From the NCBI GenBank assembly GCA_964471235.1, contig CAYYGL010000035.1, forward strand, positions 1 through 31,383: a stretch of 31,383 nt of DNA, in the 5' to 3' direction. The translations under genes were made by a program, and so were the position numbers. Under the pieces are notes generated by a model that saw only the letters and a program-made list of their open reading frames with translations, did no database searches and had not been told where the DNA came from. The stretch's first letter is position 1, and each line of letters begins with the position of its first letter. The stretch comes from CAYYGL01 sp964471235 (GTDB taxonomy: Bacteria; Calditrichota; Calditrichia; RBG-13-44-9; J075). Positions 15,865 to 25,073 of this stretch are shown piece by piece.

Positions 15865-16221
15865 ATGACGGTTAAACACAGCAAAGAAGTGAAAGCCGAG
15901 GTTGTGGCAGCGGGGGAAAAAACCACCATTCAGGTTTTGATTTCGTCGGAGGAGGCGCCCCATTTTGCCATGCGCCGTTTTGTGATGAAACCGGGTGGCG
16001 GGATGCCAAAACATACCAACCGGGTGGAACATGAACAATTCGTGTTGAATGGTGAAGCGGCGATTGGCATTGGCGATCAGGTCTTCACCGTGAAAAAGGG
16101 AGATGTGGTGTTTATCCCGGCAGGTACACCCCACTGGTACCGGAATACCGGCAATGAGGATTTCGTATTTTTGTGCATGGTGCCCAACCAACCGGATAAG
16201 ATAGAGATAATGGCAGATTGA
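15865..16221 (+). CDS. small cupin-domain protein
   Basis: I chose ATG 15865 (118 residues); the upstream extension to 15670 overlaps the accB promoter region and is not protein-like. It is a single-domain cupin. Motif one spans GGGMPKHTNRVEHEQFVLNGE with two His and a Glu, and motif two is GDVVFIPAGTPHWYRNTG with the third His. This gives the usual metal-binding barrel. Such small cupins include sugar isomerases, dioxygenases and binding proteins, and no specific role can be read here. It is transcribed away from accB and stands alone. Confidence 0.85.
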   Translation: MTVKHSKEVKAEVVAAGEKTTIQVLISSEEAPHFAMRRFVMKPGGGMPKHTNRVEHEQFVLNGEAAIGIGDQVFTVKKGDVVFIPAGTPHWYRNTGNEDFVFLCMVPNQPDKIEIMAD

Positions 16222-16766
16222 TACCCGGGATGATTGCGGCTCGCAAGCGGAATCTCACCACTCTGCTCATGAAACTCATTTCTGAGAATATTCTCCGGGA
16301 GATTCCACCGGGGATTTTCTCCTCTTCCAATAAAAACGGGTTTGAGATTGGATTAAAAAAATAACTCTCCAGTCTATTGAAACCGCCGGTTATTAAAACG
16401 ACGACCATCGGTTATTCTGTCCTTCACTTCCCTACTCTATAATTTTTCAACATCCCATTGTTGACCACCTCGACTTAGAACCTGACAAACCTCCCCTTCC
16501 TGTTTCTGACGAAAATCATATTTTAACCTAATAGAAATCATGGCAATGTTCGTTCCGTTTTGCTTAAAATGTAACATGGTAAACCTAAGTAGGAAGACGG
16601 TGGTATCAAATAGTGTGGGAAGCGGGTCCTGGTGAATTCTGATCGTGTGCGAAGTTTGCCGTTCGAGAATGTACAGCCGGACCCGGTGCTGGAAATAAAT
16701 CAACATTGTTTTGGGGATGTTATCAACGCCATTTTAACAAAAAAACCTTGCAAAGAGGAGGCTATC
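16222..16766. other. intergenic region with palindromes, no gene supported
   Basis: No convincing gene lies between the cupin and the universal-stress gene. Just after the cupin stop are inverted arms GGAATCTC (16249-16256) and GAGATTCC (16299-16306) that enclose a 12-base palindrome, GAGAATATTCTC (16284-16295). They could form a transcript end or an operator. The rest is AT-rich and shows no other structure that I can support. The ribosome site AGAGGAGG (16754-16761) belongs to the next gene. Confidence 0.4.
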
Positions 16767-17708
16767 ATGAACATCCGAAAAATTTTGGTACCGGTAGATT
16801 TTAGCGAATACTCCAACACGGCGCTGGAGTATGGGCTTTTGTGGGGAGAAACATTTGGGGCGGAATTGACCCTGTTGCATGTCAACACACTTTTTCATGA
16901 ACATTATGATTATGATCGCATGATGCAGAGTTACCGGGGGATTGTGGAGAAAGAACGGGAGCAGCTCCATCGATGGATGGAAGCGCATGCCGCCCGTGCT
17001 GCAGAAAGAGAAGTTCAATTTCGTTACGAGATTCTGGACGGGAGGTCCGCAGCACAAACCATCCTGCAATATTTAAAAGCGAATTCCTTTGACCTGGTCA
17101 TTATCGGCACCCATGGGCGCTCGGGAATTAAGCACCTGCTTCTGGGGAGTGTGGCGGAAAAGGTGAGTCGACTTTCGCCGTACCCGGTCCTCACCACCCA
17201 TAAGGATGTGGAAAAATTTCAGGTAAAAAATATCCTGGTACCGGTTGATTTCTCCGATTATTCCCGGCAGGCAACCCGTATCGCCGTGGATATCGCCAGG
17301 GAATTTGACGCCCGCATCCACCTGCTCCATGTATTTGAGAGAGCCAATGCCGCCCACTTCCAGTGGATACCGGAAACCGTTCGGATTCAGTTTGACATCA
17401 ACCCCGATGTGAGGGAGCGAATTTTAACGGAATTGAAAACGTATAAAGACGATACGATTCCCCATTGGTCGCTGGAAGTGGTGGAAGAGGGTCTCGCATA
17501 CCGGGAAATCATCACCTATGCCGAAGAGCACGAGATCGATTTGATCGTAATGGCAACCCGGGGGTTGAATAAGTTTGAATATTTCTGGATGTGGGGGAGT
17601 TCAACCGAACGGGTGGTTCGATTGGCACCCTGCCCGGTATTGACCATCCGATGGCAGGAAACTTCCCGGGAAGGGGAAGCAGTGCAGGTAAGAGAGACGA
17701 CCGTCTGA
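16767..17708 (+). CDS. tandem universal stress protein (UspA x2)
   Basis: I chose ATG 16767 because AGAGGAGG precedes it and MNIRKILVPVDFSEYS is the family's normal first strand; the longer frame from 16632 has no site. The 313 residues hold two UspA domains. Domain one is about 1-145, with the nucleotide motif GTHGRSGIKHLLLGSVAEKV. Domain two is about 152-300, with ILVPVDFSDYS and ATRGLNKFEYFWMWGSSTERV. The first domain has the full G-x2-G-x9-G-S ATP-binding pattern. The second has Ala for the first Gly and may bind less well. These cytoplasmic proteins help survival under stress, with undefined partners. The gene appears monocistronic. Confidence 0.92.
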   Translation: MNIRKILVPVDFSEYSNTALEYGLLWGETFGAELTLLHVNTLFHEHYDYDRMMQSYRGIVEKEREQLHRWMEAHAARAAEREVQFRYEILDGRSAAQTILQYLKANSFDLVIIGTHGRSGIKHLLLGSVAEKVSRLSPYPVLTTHKDVEKFQVKNILVPVDFSDYSRQATRIAVDIAREFDARIHLLHVFERANAAHFQWIPETVRIQFDINPDVRERILTELKTYKDDTIPHWSLEVVEEGLAYREIITYAEEHEIDLIVMATRGLNKFEYFWMWGSSTERVVRLAPCPVLTIRWQETSREGEAVQVRETTV

Positions 17709-17858
17709 ACCATAGATTCTAAACTATTCATCAGGGGAGATGAACCTTGACGAACAAAAGGGGTGACCGGGCATTGCCAGCTTACCCTCCCCCAATCCCC
17801 TAAATATTATGCAGTTCAAATCGATAATAAGACTCATCATTGAAGAACAGGATACAAA

Positions 17859-18344
17859 ATGGAAAAAGATGCTTCTCGACAACAGGCCCAAATTCATCAA
17901 ATGGTGAGTTTTGTTATCGACCGGGAAGAATACGGGGTGGATATTATGGTGATCCGGGAAATTATCCGCCCCACCACAATAAGCCGGGTTCCCAATTCGC
18001 CGGATTATGTGGAAGGCGTCATCAACCTCAGGGGAAAAATTATTCCGGTGGTGGATTTGCGAAAACGCCTGGGGTTTCCCCCGGTGGAGGCGGATAAATA
18101 CAATCGCATCATCATTATGAAGGTAAACGAGCGCACCGTGGGTTTTGTTGTTGACCGGGTGAAAGAGGTCCTTCGGGTGGATGAAGCCCTCATTGAACCG
18201 GCACCGGAATTAACTCTGAATGTGGATTCCCGCTACATTACCGGGGTGGCAAAATTACCCGACCGGTTGTTGATACTGTTAGACCTGGAGAGAGTACTTT
18301 CCGAAGACACACACACCCACATCCCCCAACCGGAAAAAGGGTAA
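17859..18344 (+). CDS. cheW: CheW-like chemotaxis coupling protein
   Basis: CheW links chemoreceptors to the CheA kinase. The 161-residue protein has the standard CheW fold along its length: VSFVIDREEYGVDIMVIREI, the VPNSPDYVEGVINLRGKIIPVVDLRKRLG core (residues about 44-72), the RIIIMKVNERTVGFVVDRVKEVLRV segment and ITGVAKLPDRLLILLDLERVL. The N-terminal 13 residues and C-terminal 12 are variable. Start ATG 17859 has a weak site (CAGGA). No cheA, receptor or flagellar gene is nearby, so it is an orphan. It could serve chemotaxis or a surface-signalling (gliding or pilus) array. Confidence 0.92.
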   Translation: MEKDASRQQAQIHQMVSFVIDREEYGVDIMVIREIIRPTTISRVPNSPDYVEGVINLRGKIIPVVDLRKRLGFPPVEADKYNRIIIMKVNERTVGFVVDRVKEVLRVDEALIEPAPELTLNVDSRYITGVAKLPDRLLILLDLERVLSEDTHTHIPQPEKG

Positions 18345-18424
18345 AACGTCCGGAGGGTTTGGTGAATGACGTCAAATTAATTGAGTTTGATTAAATAACC
18401 GTGCCATACCCGAATCCCGGTAGG

Positions 18425-18456
18425 CGCAGGCTTGTTCCAAAGGAACGCCTGTCGGC
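18425..18456. repeat. imperfect hairpin element
   Basis: CAGGC (18427-18431) and GCCTG (18447-18451) enclose GTTCC-AAA-GGAAC (18434-18446). The nested, three-base-loop design resembles the micro-repeats elsewhere in the window. It lies between the convergent cheW and coaE genes and could also act as a transcription end. No T run is present. Confidence 0.45.
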
Positions 18457-18495
18457 ACAGCTACCTTATGCCCCCTACTGCCCCCCTGGTCCACC

Positions 18496-19134
18496 TTATG
18501 CTACCCGGTATTTTCTCTCCTGCATCTTTAGCAATTTCCGATAGACGCCCCGGGTTCGGGATTCCAACTGCTCCAGGGTGCCATTGTTGTATATAACAAA
18601 ATCCGCCCACCTTACTTTATCCTGGATGGGAATCTGACGGTTGATGCGGTTGCGGATTTCTTTCTCGGGTAACTTATCCCGTTCCTTAATGCGTTCAATA
18701 CGCTGGCGCATCTGGGCGGATACCACAACAATGACGTCGAACATGTGTTCCAGGTTTATTTCATAGATTAGTGCGGCATCCACCACAATCAAGCGGTATT
18801 TCCCGGAATCCCGGGCGCTCTCGATTGCTTCTATCACCCGTTCCACCATGCGGGGATGAACGATTTTATTCAAACGATTTAACTTGGCTTCATCTTCAAA
18901 AACCAGGTGCCCGAGGTATTTGCGATTGATCTTTCCATTTCGGTAAAAGATTCCTTTACCAAACGCTTTTCGCAATTCCTTACGCAATTCGCTATCCCGA
19001 TTCATTACTTCCCGGGCAACCAGATCGGCATTGATGACTTTGGCGCCCAGCTTTTCAAAAAAACCGGCAACGGTGGTCTGCCCGCACCCGATTCCGCCTG
19101 TTAATCCCACTACCAACGGTTCATTGTTCTGCAT
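18496..19134 (-). CDS. coaE: dephospho-CoA kinase with altered P-loop
   Basis: CoaE phosphorylates dephospho-CoA at the ribose 3' position, the last step of coenzyme A synthesis. I chose ATG 19134 (212 residues); a GTG at 19143 is possible. Family blocks are VVGLTGGIGCGQTTVAGFFEKLGAKVINADLVAREV, GKINRKYLGHLVF, LNKIVHPRM, VVVDAALIYE and RIKERDKLPEKEIRNRINRQ. In the P-loop GxxGxGKS/T the Lys that contacts the ATP phosphates is Gln (GGIGCGQTT, Q19). Lid and CoA-side segments are otherwise normal, so it is probably still the functional enzyme. It starts 12 bases after the protease stop and may be cotranscribed with it. Only one CoaE is visible here. Confidence 0.9.
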   Translation of the reverse strand: MQNNEPLVVGLTGGIGCGQTTVAGFFEKLGAKVINADLVAREVMNRDSELRKELRKAFGKGIFYRNGKINRKYLGHLVFEDEAKLNRLNKIVHPRMVERVIEAIESARDSGKYRLIVVDAALIYEINLEHMFDVIVVVSAQMRQRIERIKERDKLPEKEIRNRINRQIPIQDKVRWADFVIYNNGTLEQLESRTRGVYRKLLKMQERKYRVA

Positions 19135-19146
19135 TGTTCTCACTCG

Positions 19147-22100
19147 TTATTTAATGATGATGAATTTTCCTCTTTTCTCCTGCCCCTGAAACCGTACGAT
19201 ATACAGATAAACGCCGCTGCCAACCGGATCACCGGCGCTGGTTTGCAAATTCCAGGGCACGCCGCCCCACTCCGTTTCCACCTTTAGGCGATTCATCAAC
19301 CTGCCGGAAGCGCTGAATATAAATATTTCGCTGCCTTGAGGCAAATTGGCAAACATAAAAGGCTGCTGCGCCAGATGCCGGTTATAGGGATTGGGATAAA
19401 CCCGCATCCGCTCTAAATTATCCACCGCTGTCGTCACCACCATTCGATTGCCGGTACGGCTTTGGAGGGGTACACCGGCGAGGTCGGTCAAATTCTGAAC
19501 CGTTACATAATAAGGCACTCCCAGGCTGCCCATACGATTATTCCCGGATAAAAAGAGATGCACCTGCTTGCTGTCGCTGCTATCCACTCGGGCTGTGAGC
19601 ACCCGGTCATCCGGCTCAATGATGTAATTCTCCGCATTGGCGGCGCTTACCGGGTCAACCGGGTGATTAAATTTTGCAACCAGATGGGTTTTGCTGAGAA
19701 ATTGTATGGCGGTCAGGTAAAACGGCGTTGGAATAGCGGTTACTTGAAAGGTCGTGAAAATCGGCTGGGTGGGCAGCGGGGTGCCCTGCCTATCCGTTAA
19801 ATGCGACAATTGCATCTGATATTCCCCCGGGGGAAGGGCATCAACAAAGGAGAGCAGCACCTCGCGGCGATTTTTCCCCCGCAAAGCACTGGCGGGCTGA
19901 ATATCGAACACGGACAACTGATAATTGCGGGTGTCGAAGGCAGCATCGGACATGCTTTCGTTAAACCGCAGGCGCAACTGGCGCGGGGAAATCACATCCA
20001 CTCCCAAAAACTGCGGGGGGGAATTGGGCACTGCCCCGACAATGTTGCTGAAAGGGCTTTCCGGTAGGAGAAACGTTGAATCCACCCCGGTAACAACATA
20101 GTGATATGTCACTCCCTCCGAAACCGTACTGTCCTGGTAAGCCGGGGAAGAAGTGGAATCCATCCGGGAGAATTGCCCACCCTCGATGCGCCGATAAATG
20201 CGATAATATAGCGGACTACCATTCGGCTCCCAGGAAAGCCGAATAAGCGCGGTGTCCAGCGGTACGGCAGTCAAATTCAACGGGGGCGGCGGGCGATTGC
20301 TGTTGTCCACACCTTCGAAACGAATAATGCCGTCCTCGCTGTTTACCAGCAAATCCGCTCGTCCGTTGTTATCCAGGTCTGCCGCCACCGGGGAATTGCT
20401 GTTAACACCCTCCTGATACCAGAGCAGGTGCAGATCACCGGATTCATAGCGGAATACATACAAGCGGGGAAACGGGGTGAGGATGATTTCACTTTTCTGA
20501 TCGCCGTCCAGGTCTGCTGCTGTTACGCCGTTGTGAATACCGGTTTGGGCGGTCACATTGTGAATATTCTGCCGGCTGATTCGCTGAAAATCATTATCTC
20601 CCTGCGCCTGCCAGACCGTTAACGCCCAGAAGCGGGTATCGGCATTGGATTCGGTTAAATTTGCCGGTTCATTCCGGGAAAGCACCACCAATTCCCGCTG
20701 CCCGTTGCCGGTGATATCTGCCGCACAGAACAGCCCGGCACCTCCTTTCCCGGGCATCCGCTTTGACCAGGCAAGGCGGTATTGTCCATCCGGCTGACGT
20801 TCATAAATATAGAGCTTGCCCGAAACGTCATCCACCACAATCTCCGGGAAACCGTCATTATCCAGGTCTTCAAACAATGAACGGGGCACACCATACAGGG
20901 CACCGTTGGCAGCGGTATCACTAAGGATTTGCAGTTCTGTGAAATGATAAGTGGAGCTAATGTCAAATATCCGCCATTGATTATCTTTTAACGCCAGCAT
21001 TTCGTTTTTGCCGTCCCCGTCAAAATCAGCCAGTCGACTGCCCCAAAAATTGGTGGTATCGAACCAGGCTATCTGGGAGGGAAATTCACCCGGGGCATTG
21101 CCGCCCAGGAGGAAGCTGGTACCGCCGAATCCGCCCAGAATTTCCATGCCCCCGTCTGGTCGAACCTGACCAACGTCCCGTGGGATCGCCGGAAAATCGG
21201 TGCTCAGTTGCAGCTCAAATTGTTGATTCCGAAATTCGCGCACCTGCAAGGCGCCGAATTGCTGCTCACTGCCCAGTTCGGAAATCACAATCTCCGGAAA
21301 CTGGTTGCTGTCGATGTCGGTTACGGTGTTTAGAAAAAAGGCGGAGAACGGATATGTTTCCTTTTGCTGAAGGATGGTTTGTTCCGGAAAAACCCGATTC
21401 AAATTGATTGAATAAAAATTGCCGTCATTGTCGACCACGGAGGTTAGCCCGGCGGCATTGCGTAGGGTGATAAAAAACTCTAAGGTACCGGAAGCTTCAT
21501 CCTGGGTGATGAGGAAATGATGTTCCCGGCGAAAATAAGGGGATGTTAGCTGTAATGGAAACTGCAGGGAACCTGACGGACCAAGGGAAATGGTCACCTC
21601 GCTGGGATCGTCAGTGGTGAACTTGAACAGCATTGCCCCCCGGGAGCCGCTTAGCATGGGGATAGTATCCAGGGCAATCAGTTGAGGGGCGGTTCGGTCA
21701 ATAACAAAGATGGTGCGTTTTACCAGGTCGTTTTGTTGGAACTGGTGTAAGCGTAATTCCAGGGTGTAGGTGGTATCCGCTAATCCGGCAACATCCCATA
21801 TCGCCAGGGTATCTTGCAGGAGTTGAGTGCCAGACACTTCCTGAATCAGGTTCATCTGACCCGGGTTCTCCCCTACCCCATACGAAAGTGCAAAAGACTC
21901 CAGGTTGGGCCCAAATACCGTTCCGATAATCGGAAGGCTCTCCTGGCTGATACCGCTGCCGCTGGCAGGTGAGATAATTTCCACATAACCCTGTTCGGTA
22001 ATTTGCAGGCTGCCGGCAACATTTAGCAACCCATGTCCATAAAAGGCATCCCATCCCGGAAATCCGAGATCCGTGGCGGATGCCAGCAGCGCGCCGGTGA

Positions 22101-23340
22101 GTTGCGGCGGCGTCGCATCCGGGTAATGAGATATCAAAAGCGCCAGAGCGGCACTAACCATCGGAGCGGAAAATGAGGTGCCGGATTGCCGCCCGTACTG
22201 GTTGCCGATTTTGGTAGAAAAAATTTCTGCGCCCGGCGCTACCAGGCTGATGGTGCTGCCGTAATTGGAAAAGCCCGCAAGACCATTATCCTCAGTGGTC
22301 GCTCCCACGGAGATGGTCTCATCAAAGGCGGCGGGATAATTAGGTTCCGAGGTGCCGCTATTGCCTGCCGAGGCTACAAACAGCACTCCCTGGCTGACGC
22401 CGTATTGAATGGCATCCCGCAACAGGAACGAAAATGCCACATCTCCGAAACTCATATTGATCACTTTACAGCCGTTGTCTATGGCATAGAGAATGGCTTC
22501 TGCCACATCGTCTTCTTCTAAGAAACCACTGGCAGTCCCGGCACGCAACGCCATCACCCGCACTCCCGGTGCAATACCGGAGATACCCACGTTATTATTC
22601 CGGGCGGCGGCAATAATTCCGGCGACCACGGTACCATGCCCCCCGGCAAATTCATCCATCGGGTCCGGATCGGGCGTCAGGTAATCGCCCTGGTCCGGGA
22701 ATTCGGGGGCATCGGTAAAATCCCAGCCGATAACGTCATCCACGTAACCGTTGCCGTCATCATCCACCCCGTTCAAGTCAAGAGAATCCAGGCGTTGGTT
22801 ATGATTGAGGTCCTCGGCGGAATTGATCCACACCTGGCTTTGCAAATCTTCATGCAGGTAATCCACCCCGGTATCAATTACCCCCACCAGAACCGACTCA
22901 TCCCCGGTCTCGATGTCCCAGGCGGCTATCCCGTGAATGTTGTTTAAATACCATTGCTCGGAACGGAAAGGATCAGCGCTGCCCTGCACAACACGATAAG
23001 CATGATTCAACTCCGCATAAACCACCCCCGGTTGGCGGCGTAATTCTTCCAGGGTGGATAACGCTTCCTCGGCAGTATCATATTTCCATTTGTGGATATT
23101 GGTCAAAGATGGCGGTAATTGCCCGGAAAAGGCGGTCAGCAACTGCTGCACCGATTGGGGAGGGTGCTCCTGCAGCACCTGCCGGATAGCCGGTGTGTTG
23201 CTGATATATTGGCGGGGATGAGCCGCATCGGGTAAGACCTGCACCTCCTCTTGAAAACGAACAATCACCTCCTGAGCAGAAAGGTGCAAGCCGTGAATCA
23301 GAAAAAAAATCGCTACCAAATGATACACATAAAAACGCAA
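19147..23340 (-). CDS. large exported subtilisin-like (S8) protease with FG-GAP repeats and type IX sorting tail
   Basis: This 1397-residue protein has a signal peptide (about 1-22), a propeptide-like N-domain and a subtilase domain (about 145-435). The catalytic triad is D156 (VGVIDTGVD), H235 (GGHGTVVAG) and S389 (GTSFSAPMV), with oxyanion N327 (SAGNSG). A Ca-binding-like Asp-rich insert lies at about 175-210. Several FG-GAP/VCBS-type repeats follow (about 660-1010: DFDGDGKNE, DLDNDGFPE, DITGNGQRE, DLDGDQKSE and DLDNNGRAD). Then come a fibronectin III-like domain, two further beta domains and a type IX C-terminal domain (VYPNPYN, GSGVYLYIVRF, FIIIK). It should be a secreted or surface protease. 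Heptamer repeats lie 72-120 bases upstream of the ATG, in the presumed promoter. Confidence 0.95.
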   Translation of the reverse strand: MRFYVYHLVAIFFLIHGLHLSAQEVIVRFQEEVQVLPDAAHPRQYISNTPAIRQVLQEHPPQSVQQLLTAFSGQLPPSLTNIHKWKYDTAEEALSTLEELRRQPGVVYAELNHAYRVVQGSADPFRSEQWYLNNIHGIAAWDIETGDESVLVGVIDTGVDYLHEDLQSQVWINSAEDLNHNQRLDSLDLNGVDDDGNGYVDDVIGWDFTDAPEFPDQGDYLTPDPDPMDEFAGGHGTVVAGIIAAARNNNVGISGIAPGVRVMALRAGTASGFLEEDDVAEAILYAIDNGCKVINMSFGDVAFSFLLRDAIQYGVSQGVLFVASAGNSGTSEPNYPAAFDETISVGATTEDNGLAGFSNYGSTISLVAPGAEIFSTKIGNQYGRQSGTSFSAPMVSAALALLISHYPDATPPQLTGALLASATDLGFPGWDAFYGHGLLNVAGSLQITEQGYVEIISPASGSGISQESLPIIGTVFGPNLESFALSYGVGENPGQMNLIQEVSGTQLLQDTLAIWDVAGLADTTYTLELRLHQFQQNDLVKRTIFVIDRTAPQLIALDTIPMLSGSRGAMLFKFTTDDPSEVTISLGPSGSLQFPLQLTSPYFRREHHFLITQDEASGTLEFFITLRNAAGLTSVVDNDGNFYSINLNRVFPEQTILQQKETYPFSAFFLNTVTDIDSNQFPEIVISELGSEQQFGALQVREFRNQQFELQLSTDFPAIPRDVGQVRPDGGMEILGGFGGTSFLLGGNAPGEFPSQIAWFDTTNFWGSRLADFDGDGKNEMLALKDNQWRIFDISSTYHFTELQILSDTAANGALYGVPRSLFEDLDNDGFPEIVVDDVSGKLYIYERQPDGQYRLAWSKRMPGKGGAGLFCAADITGNGQRELVVLSRNEPANLTESNADTRFWALTVWQAQGDNDFQRISRQNIHNVTAQTGIHNGVTAADLDGDQKSEIILTPFPRLYVFRYESGDLHLLWYQEGVNSNSPVAADLDNNGRADLLVNSEDGIIRFEGVDNSNRPPPPLNLTAVPLDTALIRLSWEPNGSPLYYRIYRRIEGGQFSRMDSTSSPAYQDSTVSEGVTYHYVVTGVDSTFLLPESPFSNIVGAVPNSPPQFLGVDVISPRQLRLRFNESMSDAAFDTRNYQLSVFDIQPASALRGKNRREVLLSFVDALPPGEYQMQLSHLTDRQGTPLPTQPIFTTFQVTAIPTPFYLTAIQFLSKTHLVAKFNHPVDPVSAANAENYIIEPDDRVLTARVDSSDSKQVHLFLSGNNRMGSLGVPYYVTVQNLTDLAGVPLQSRTGNRMVVTTAVDNLERMRVYPNPYNRHLAQQPFMFANLPQGSEIFIFSASGRLMNRLKVETEWGGVPWNLQTSAGDPVGSGVYLYIVRFQGQEKRGKFIIIK

Positions 23341-23675
23341 TCGATTTCTCCGATGGACAGGAGGAGGGATGGGGGGGATTGGGAGATAGGGTAAAAGGTG
23401 GCGGATGGGTTGAAGATTAAAGATTAAAGATTGAAGATTAAAGATTAAAGATTAAAAATTTTAGATTAAAAGAGTAAGCGTGGGTGAACGGTAATAGCTC
23501 CTGCTTTTAGGAGAACTATCAAGGAACTGGCAATAGAGAACCGGTGAGTTGGATCCCGGTTATCTATCCCACCCAATCCGCATCTTTCCCCACTTTTACA
23601 ACACGAATTCGCCTGATATCCGTATCACTTATACCCTTTTCCGTTTTCCTTACACCCTCCCCTCTCTCAGGTTAA
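23341..23675. other. intergenic region upstream of the S8 protease
   Basis: No gene is supported in this 335-base gap. It contains the heptamer array at 23412-23460 and otherwise C-rich or AT-rich low-complexity sequence. The protease promoter should lie here on the minus strand. I could not assign -35 and -10 boxes. Confidence 0.5.
23412..23460. repeat. seven tandem heptamers (AAAGATT-type)
   Basis: The seven units are GAAGATT, AAAGATT, AAAGATT, GAAGATT, AAAGATT, AAAGATT and AAAAATT, perfectly in register. A further degraded TTAGATT follows. On the minus strand the array lies 72-120 bases before the protease start codon. Confidence 0.9.
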
Positions 23676-24020
23676 TCAGTTATTCAATAGCTCCTGAATC
23701 TCTGCGATTTCCAGTTTTACCTCTGCCAGGATTTGCTTGAGTTTGCGTGTGCCATCCGGGCTTTCCGGCTGGGGAGAATTTTTGAGTTCCCGCTGCACCG
23801 CATCGACCGGCAGCCGTTTTTCCACCAGTAATTCCCGGATCAAAAACAAGGTGGGAAGATCTTTTGCCGGAAAAATGCGATTATCGGCCCGATTGCGAAT
23901 CGGTTTTACTTGCGGGAAAAGCTTCTCCCACTCCTTGAGCATGCCCGGTTCCACATTCAGCATCAGGGCAACCTGGCGGAGAGAATAGTAGAGCTTTTCC
24001 TGTGGTTTTTGGATAGACAT
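23676..24020 (-). CDS. MerR-family-like transcriptional regulator
   Basis: This 114-residue protein is short for MerR but matches the small MerR-like proteins common in this part of the bacterial tree. Residues 9-70 form the winged helix-turn-helix: KLYYSLRQVALMLNVEPGMLKEWEKLFPQVKPIRN, then DNRIFPAKDLPTLFLIRELL. A recognition of 'LPVDAVQRELK' type follows. The last 40 residues are a likely coiled-coil dimer helix (RKLKQILAEVKLEIAEIQELLNN). No effector-binding domain or metal Cys is present, so an inducer cannot be guessed. It stands alone between the protease promoter region and the polysaccharide deacetylase. Confidence 0.8.
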   Translation of the reverse strand: MSIQKPQEKLYYSLRQVALMLNVEPGMLKEWEKLFPQVKPIRNRADNRIFPAKDLPTLFLIRELLVEKRLPVDAVQRELKNSPQPESPDGTRKLKQILAEVKLEIAEIQELLNN

Positions 24021-24124
24021 GTGCTTTTCGGTTATATGGATTTTGAATTCACGCTATTAGACGATTCGGCTGTTAGGTGCTACCGGTAAAAGATGATAAA
24101 CAAATACCCCGTACCGGATAACCT

Positions 24125-24163
24125 ATGCCGAAGGCATCGCTTTAAGGCAGCCTTACCGGCATA
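24125..24163. repeat. intergenic hairpin micro-repeat
   Basis: ATGCC-GAA-GGCAT (24125-24137) is followed by CGCTTT and then AAGGC-A-GCCTT (24144-24154). An alternative outer pairing joins TATGCCG (24124-24130) with CGGCATA (24157-24163). It shares 16 of its first 18 bases with the repeat inside the Rhs core at 527. The surrounding 24021-24259 holds no gene. Confidence 0.6.
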
Positions 24164-24259
24164 ACCGCGTTACGTCTATAGCACCAAAAAAAGCAATGTG
24201 AACAAAACCGAGAACATTATGAACATTTTTTTCGACGGTGTAAAATATAGCAGTACCGG

Positions 24260-25063
24260 TTAATATTGATCAAGGAATAATTCTTTCCGGAAGTAGCGCT
24301 GGTAAATCGGGGTCAGAAGCGCCGGAAGACTGAGCAGGTGAAGTTTATACTGCTCCCGAAGCGGCAGGGCAGGGTATTTTAACTTCCGTTTCAGCGCCCG
24401 TACTCCCTCAAACTGGTATACCGGAATTCGGGGGATTTGCATCAGGTCGCTTCCGCGATTCAAATGCCGCACACTGCAACACCCGAATACATACCCGGCT
24501 TCCCGGGATATTTCCCGCACCTGCGGATTCTGAATCCCAAACGGATACGCCACCGTCACAACCGGTTCCCTTGCCAGAGCGGAGAGCCTCTCTCTGGCAC
24601 CAGCCAGTTCCGCCCGTACCTGTTCCGGCGGCAAATGTGCCAATGCCCGGTGCGTTAACCCGTGGGATCCGATTTCCCAACCGGCGCTTACCAATTCCCT
24701 TACCTGCTCCCGGGAAAGATGCCGCACCCGCATTCTGCCCGGATGCAAATCCCAATCATTCCATCCATCAAGAAACCCGGCAATTACAAATACCACTGCT
24801 CGAAACCCAAGCTGCCGGAGAAGGGGAAATGCCGCCCGGTAAACCGATTCGTAGCCATCATCAAACGTGATGATTACCGGGTGAGGAGGCAGGGAAGCCC
24901 CGGAAAGGATGTCCTGGAAGGTAACGCTTTGGAAACCGGCGCCAGCAAGGTATTCCATGTGCACTGCCAGTCGCTGCGGCGTCAGGCAATTGATCCCCAA
25001 CTCCCCGCGATGTTCAATTTTGTGATAGGTTAATACCGGTATCCGCGACAATACCGATAACAT
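24260..25063 (-). CDS. polysaccharide deacetylase (NodB family)
   Basis: The family removes N- or O-acetyl groups from cell-wall or surface glycans. I chose ATG 25063 (267 residues, 10 bases after the upstream stop). ATG 25090 and 25111 are alternatives that overlap the previous gene, and none has a strong ribosome site. Motifs are IPVLTYHKIE near the N-terminus, then ITFDDGYES with the catalytic and metal Asp (about D68, D69), SHGLTHRAL with the two metal His (about 134 and 138), and VAYPFG. A C-terminal segment of about 60 residues is basic and hydrophobic. There is no obvious signal peptide, so it may act inside the cell or be exported with an unseen partner. It follows the alanine-dehydrogenase-like gene and likely shares its transcript. 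Confidence 0.88.
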   Translation of the reverse strand: MLSVLSRIPVLTYHKIEHRGELGINCLTPQRLAVHMEYLAGAGFQSVTFQDILSGASLPPHPVIITFDDGYESVYRAAFPLLRQLGFRAVVFVIAGFLDGWNDWDLHPGRMRVRHLSREQVRELVSAGWEIGSHGLTHRALAHLPPEQVRAELAGARERLSALAREPVVTVAYPFGIQNPQVREISREAGYVFGCCSVRHLNRGSDLMQIPRIPVYQFEGVRALKRKLKYPALPLREQYKLHLLSLPALLTPIYQRYFRKELFLDQY

Positions 25064-25073
25064 CCATTTATGA

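Noticed and set aside
16437..16706. 89-codon minus-strand open frame before the universal stress gene
   Set aside because: It overlaps the leader of the next gene, has no recognisable domain and no convincing ribosome site; probably chance, though a decayed transposase piece cannot be excluded.
17812..17825. Possible T-loop (GTTCAAATC) of a tRNA
   Set aside because: The flanking bases do not form a T stem and no anticodon or acceptor arms fit.
23412..23460. Tandem heptamers considered as a CRISPR-like array
   Set aside because: Units are 7 bases with no spacers and there are no cas genes; this is a simple tandem repeat.
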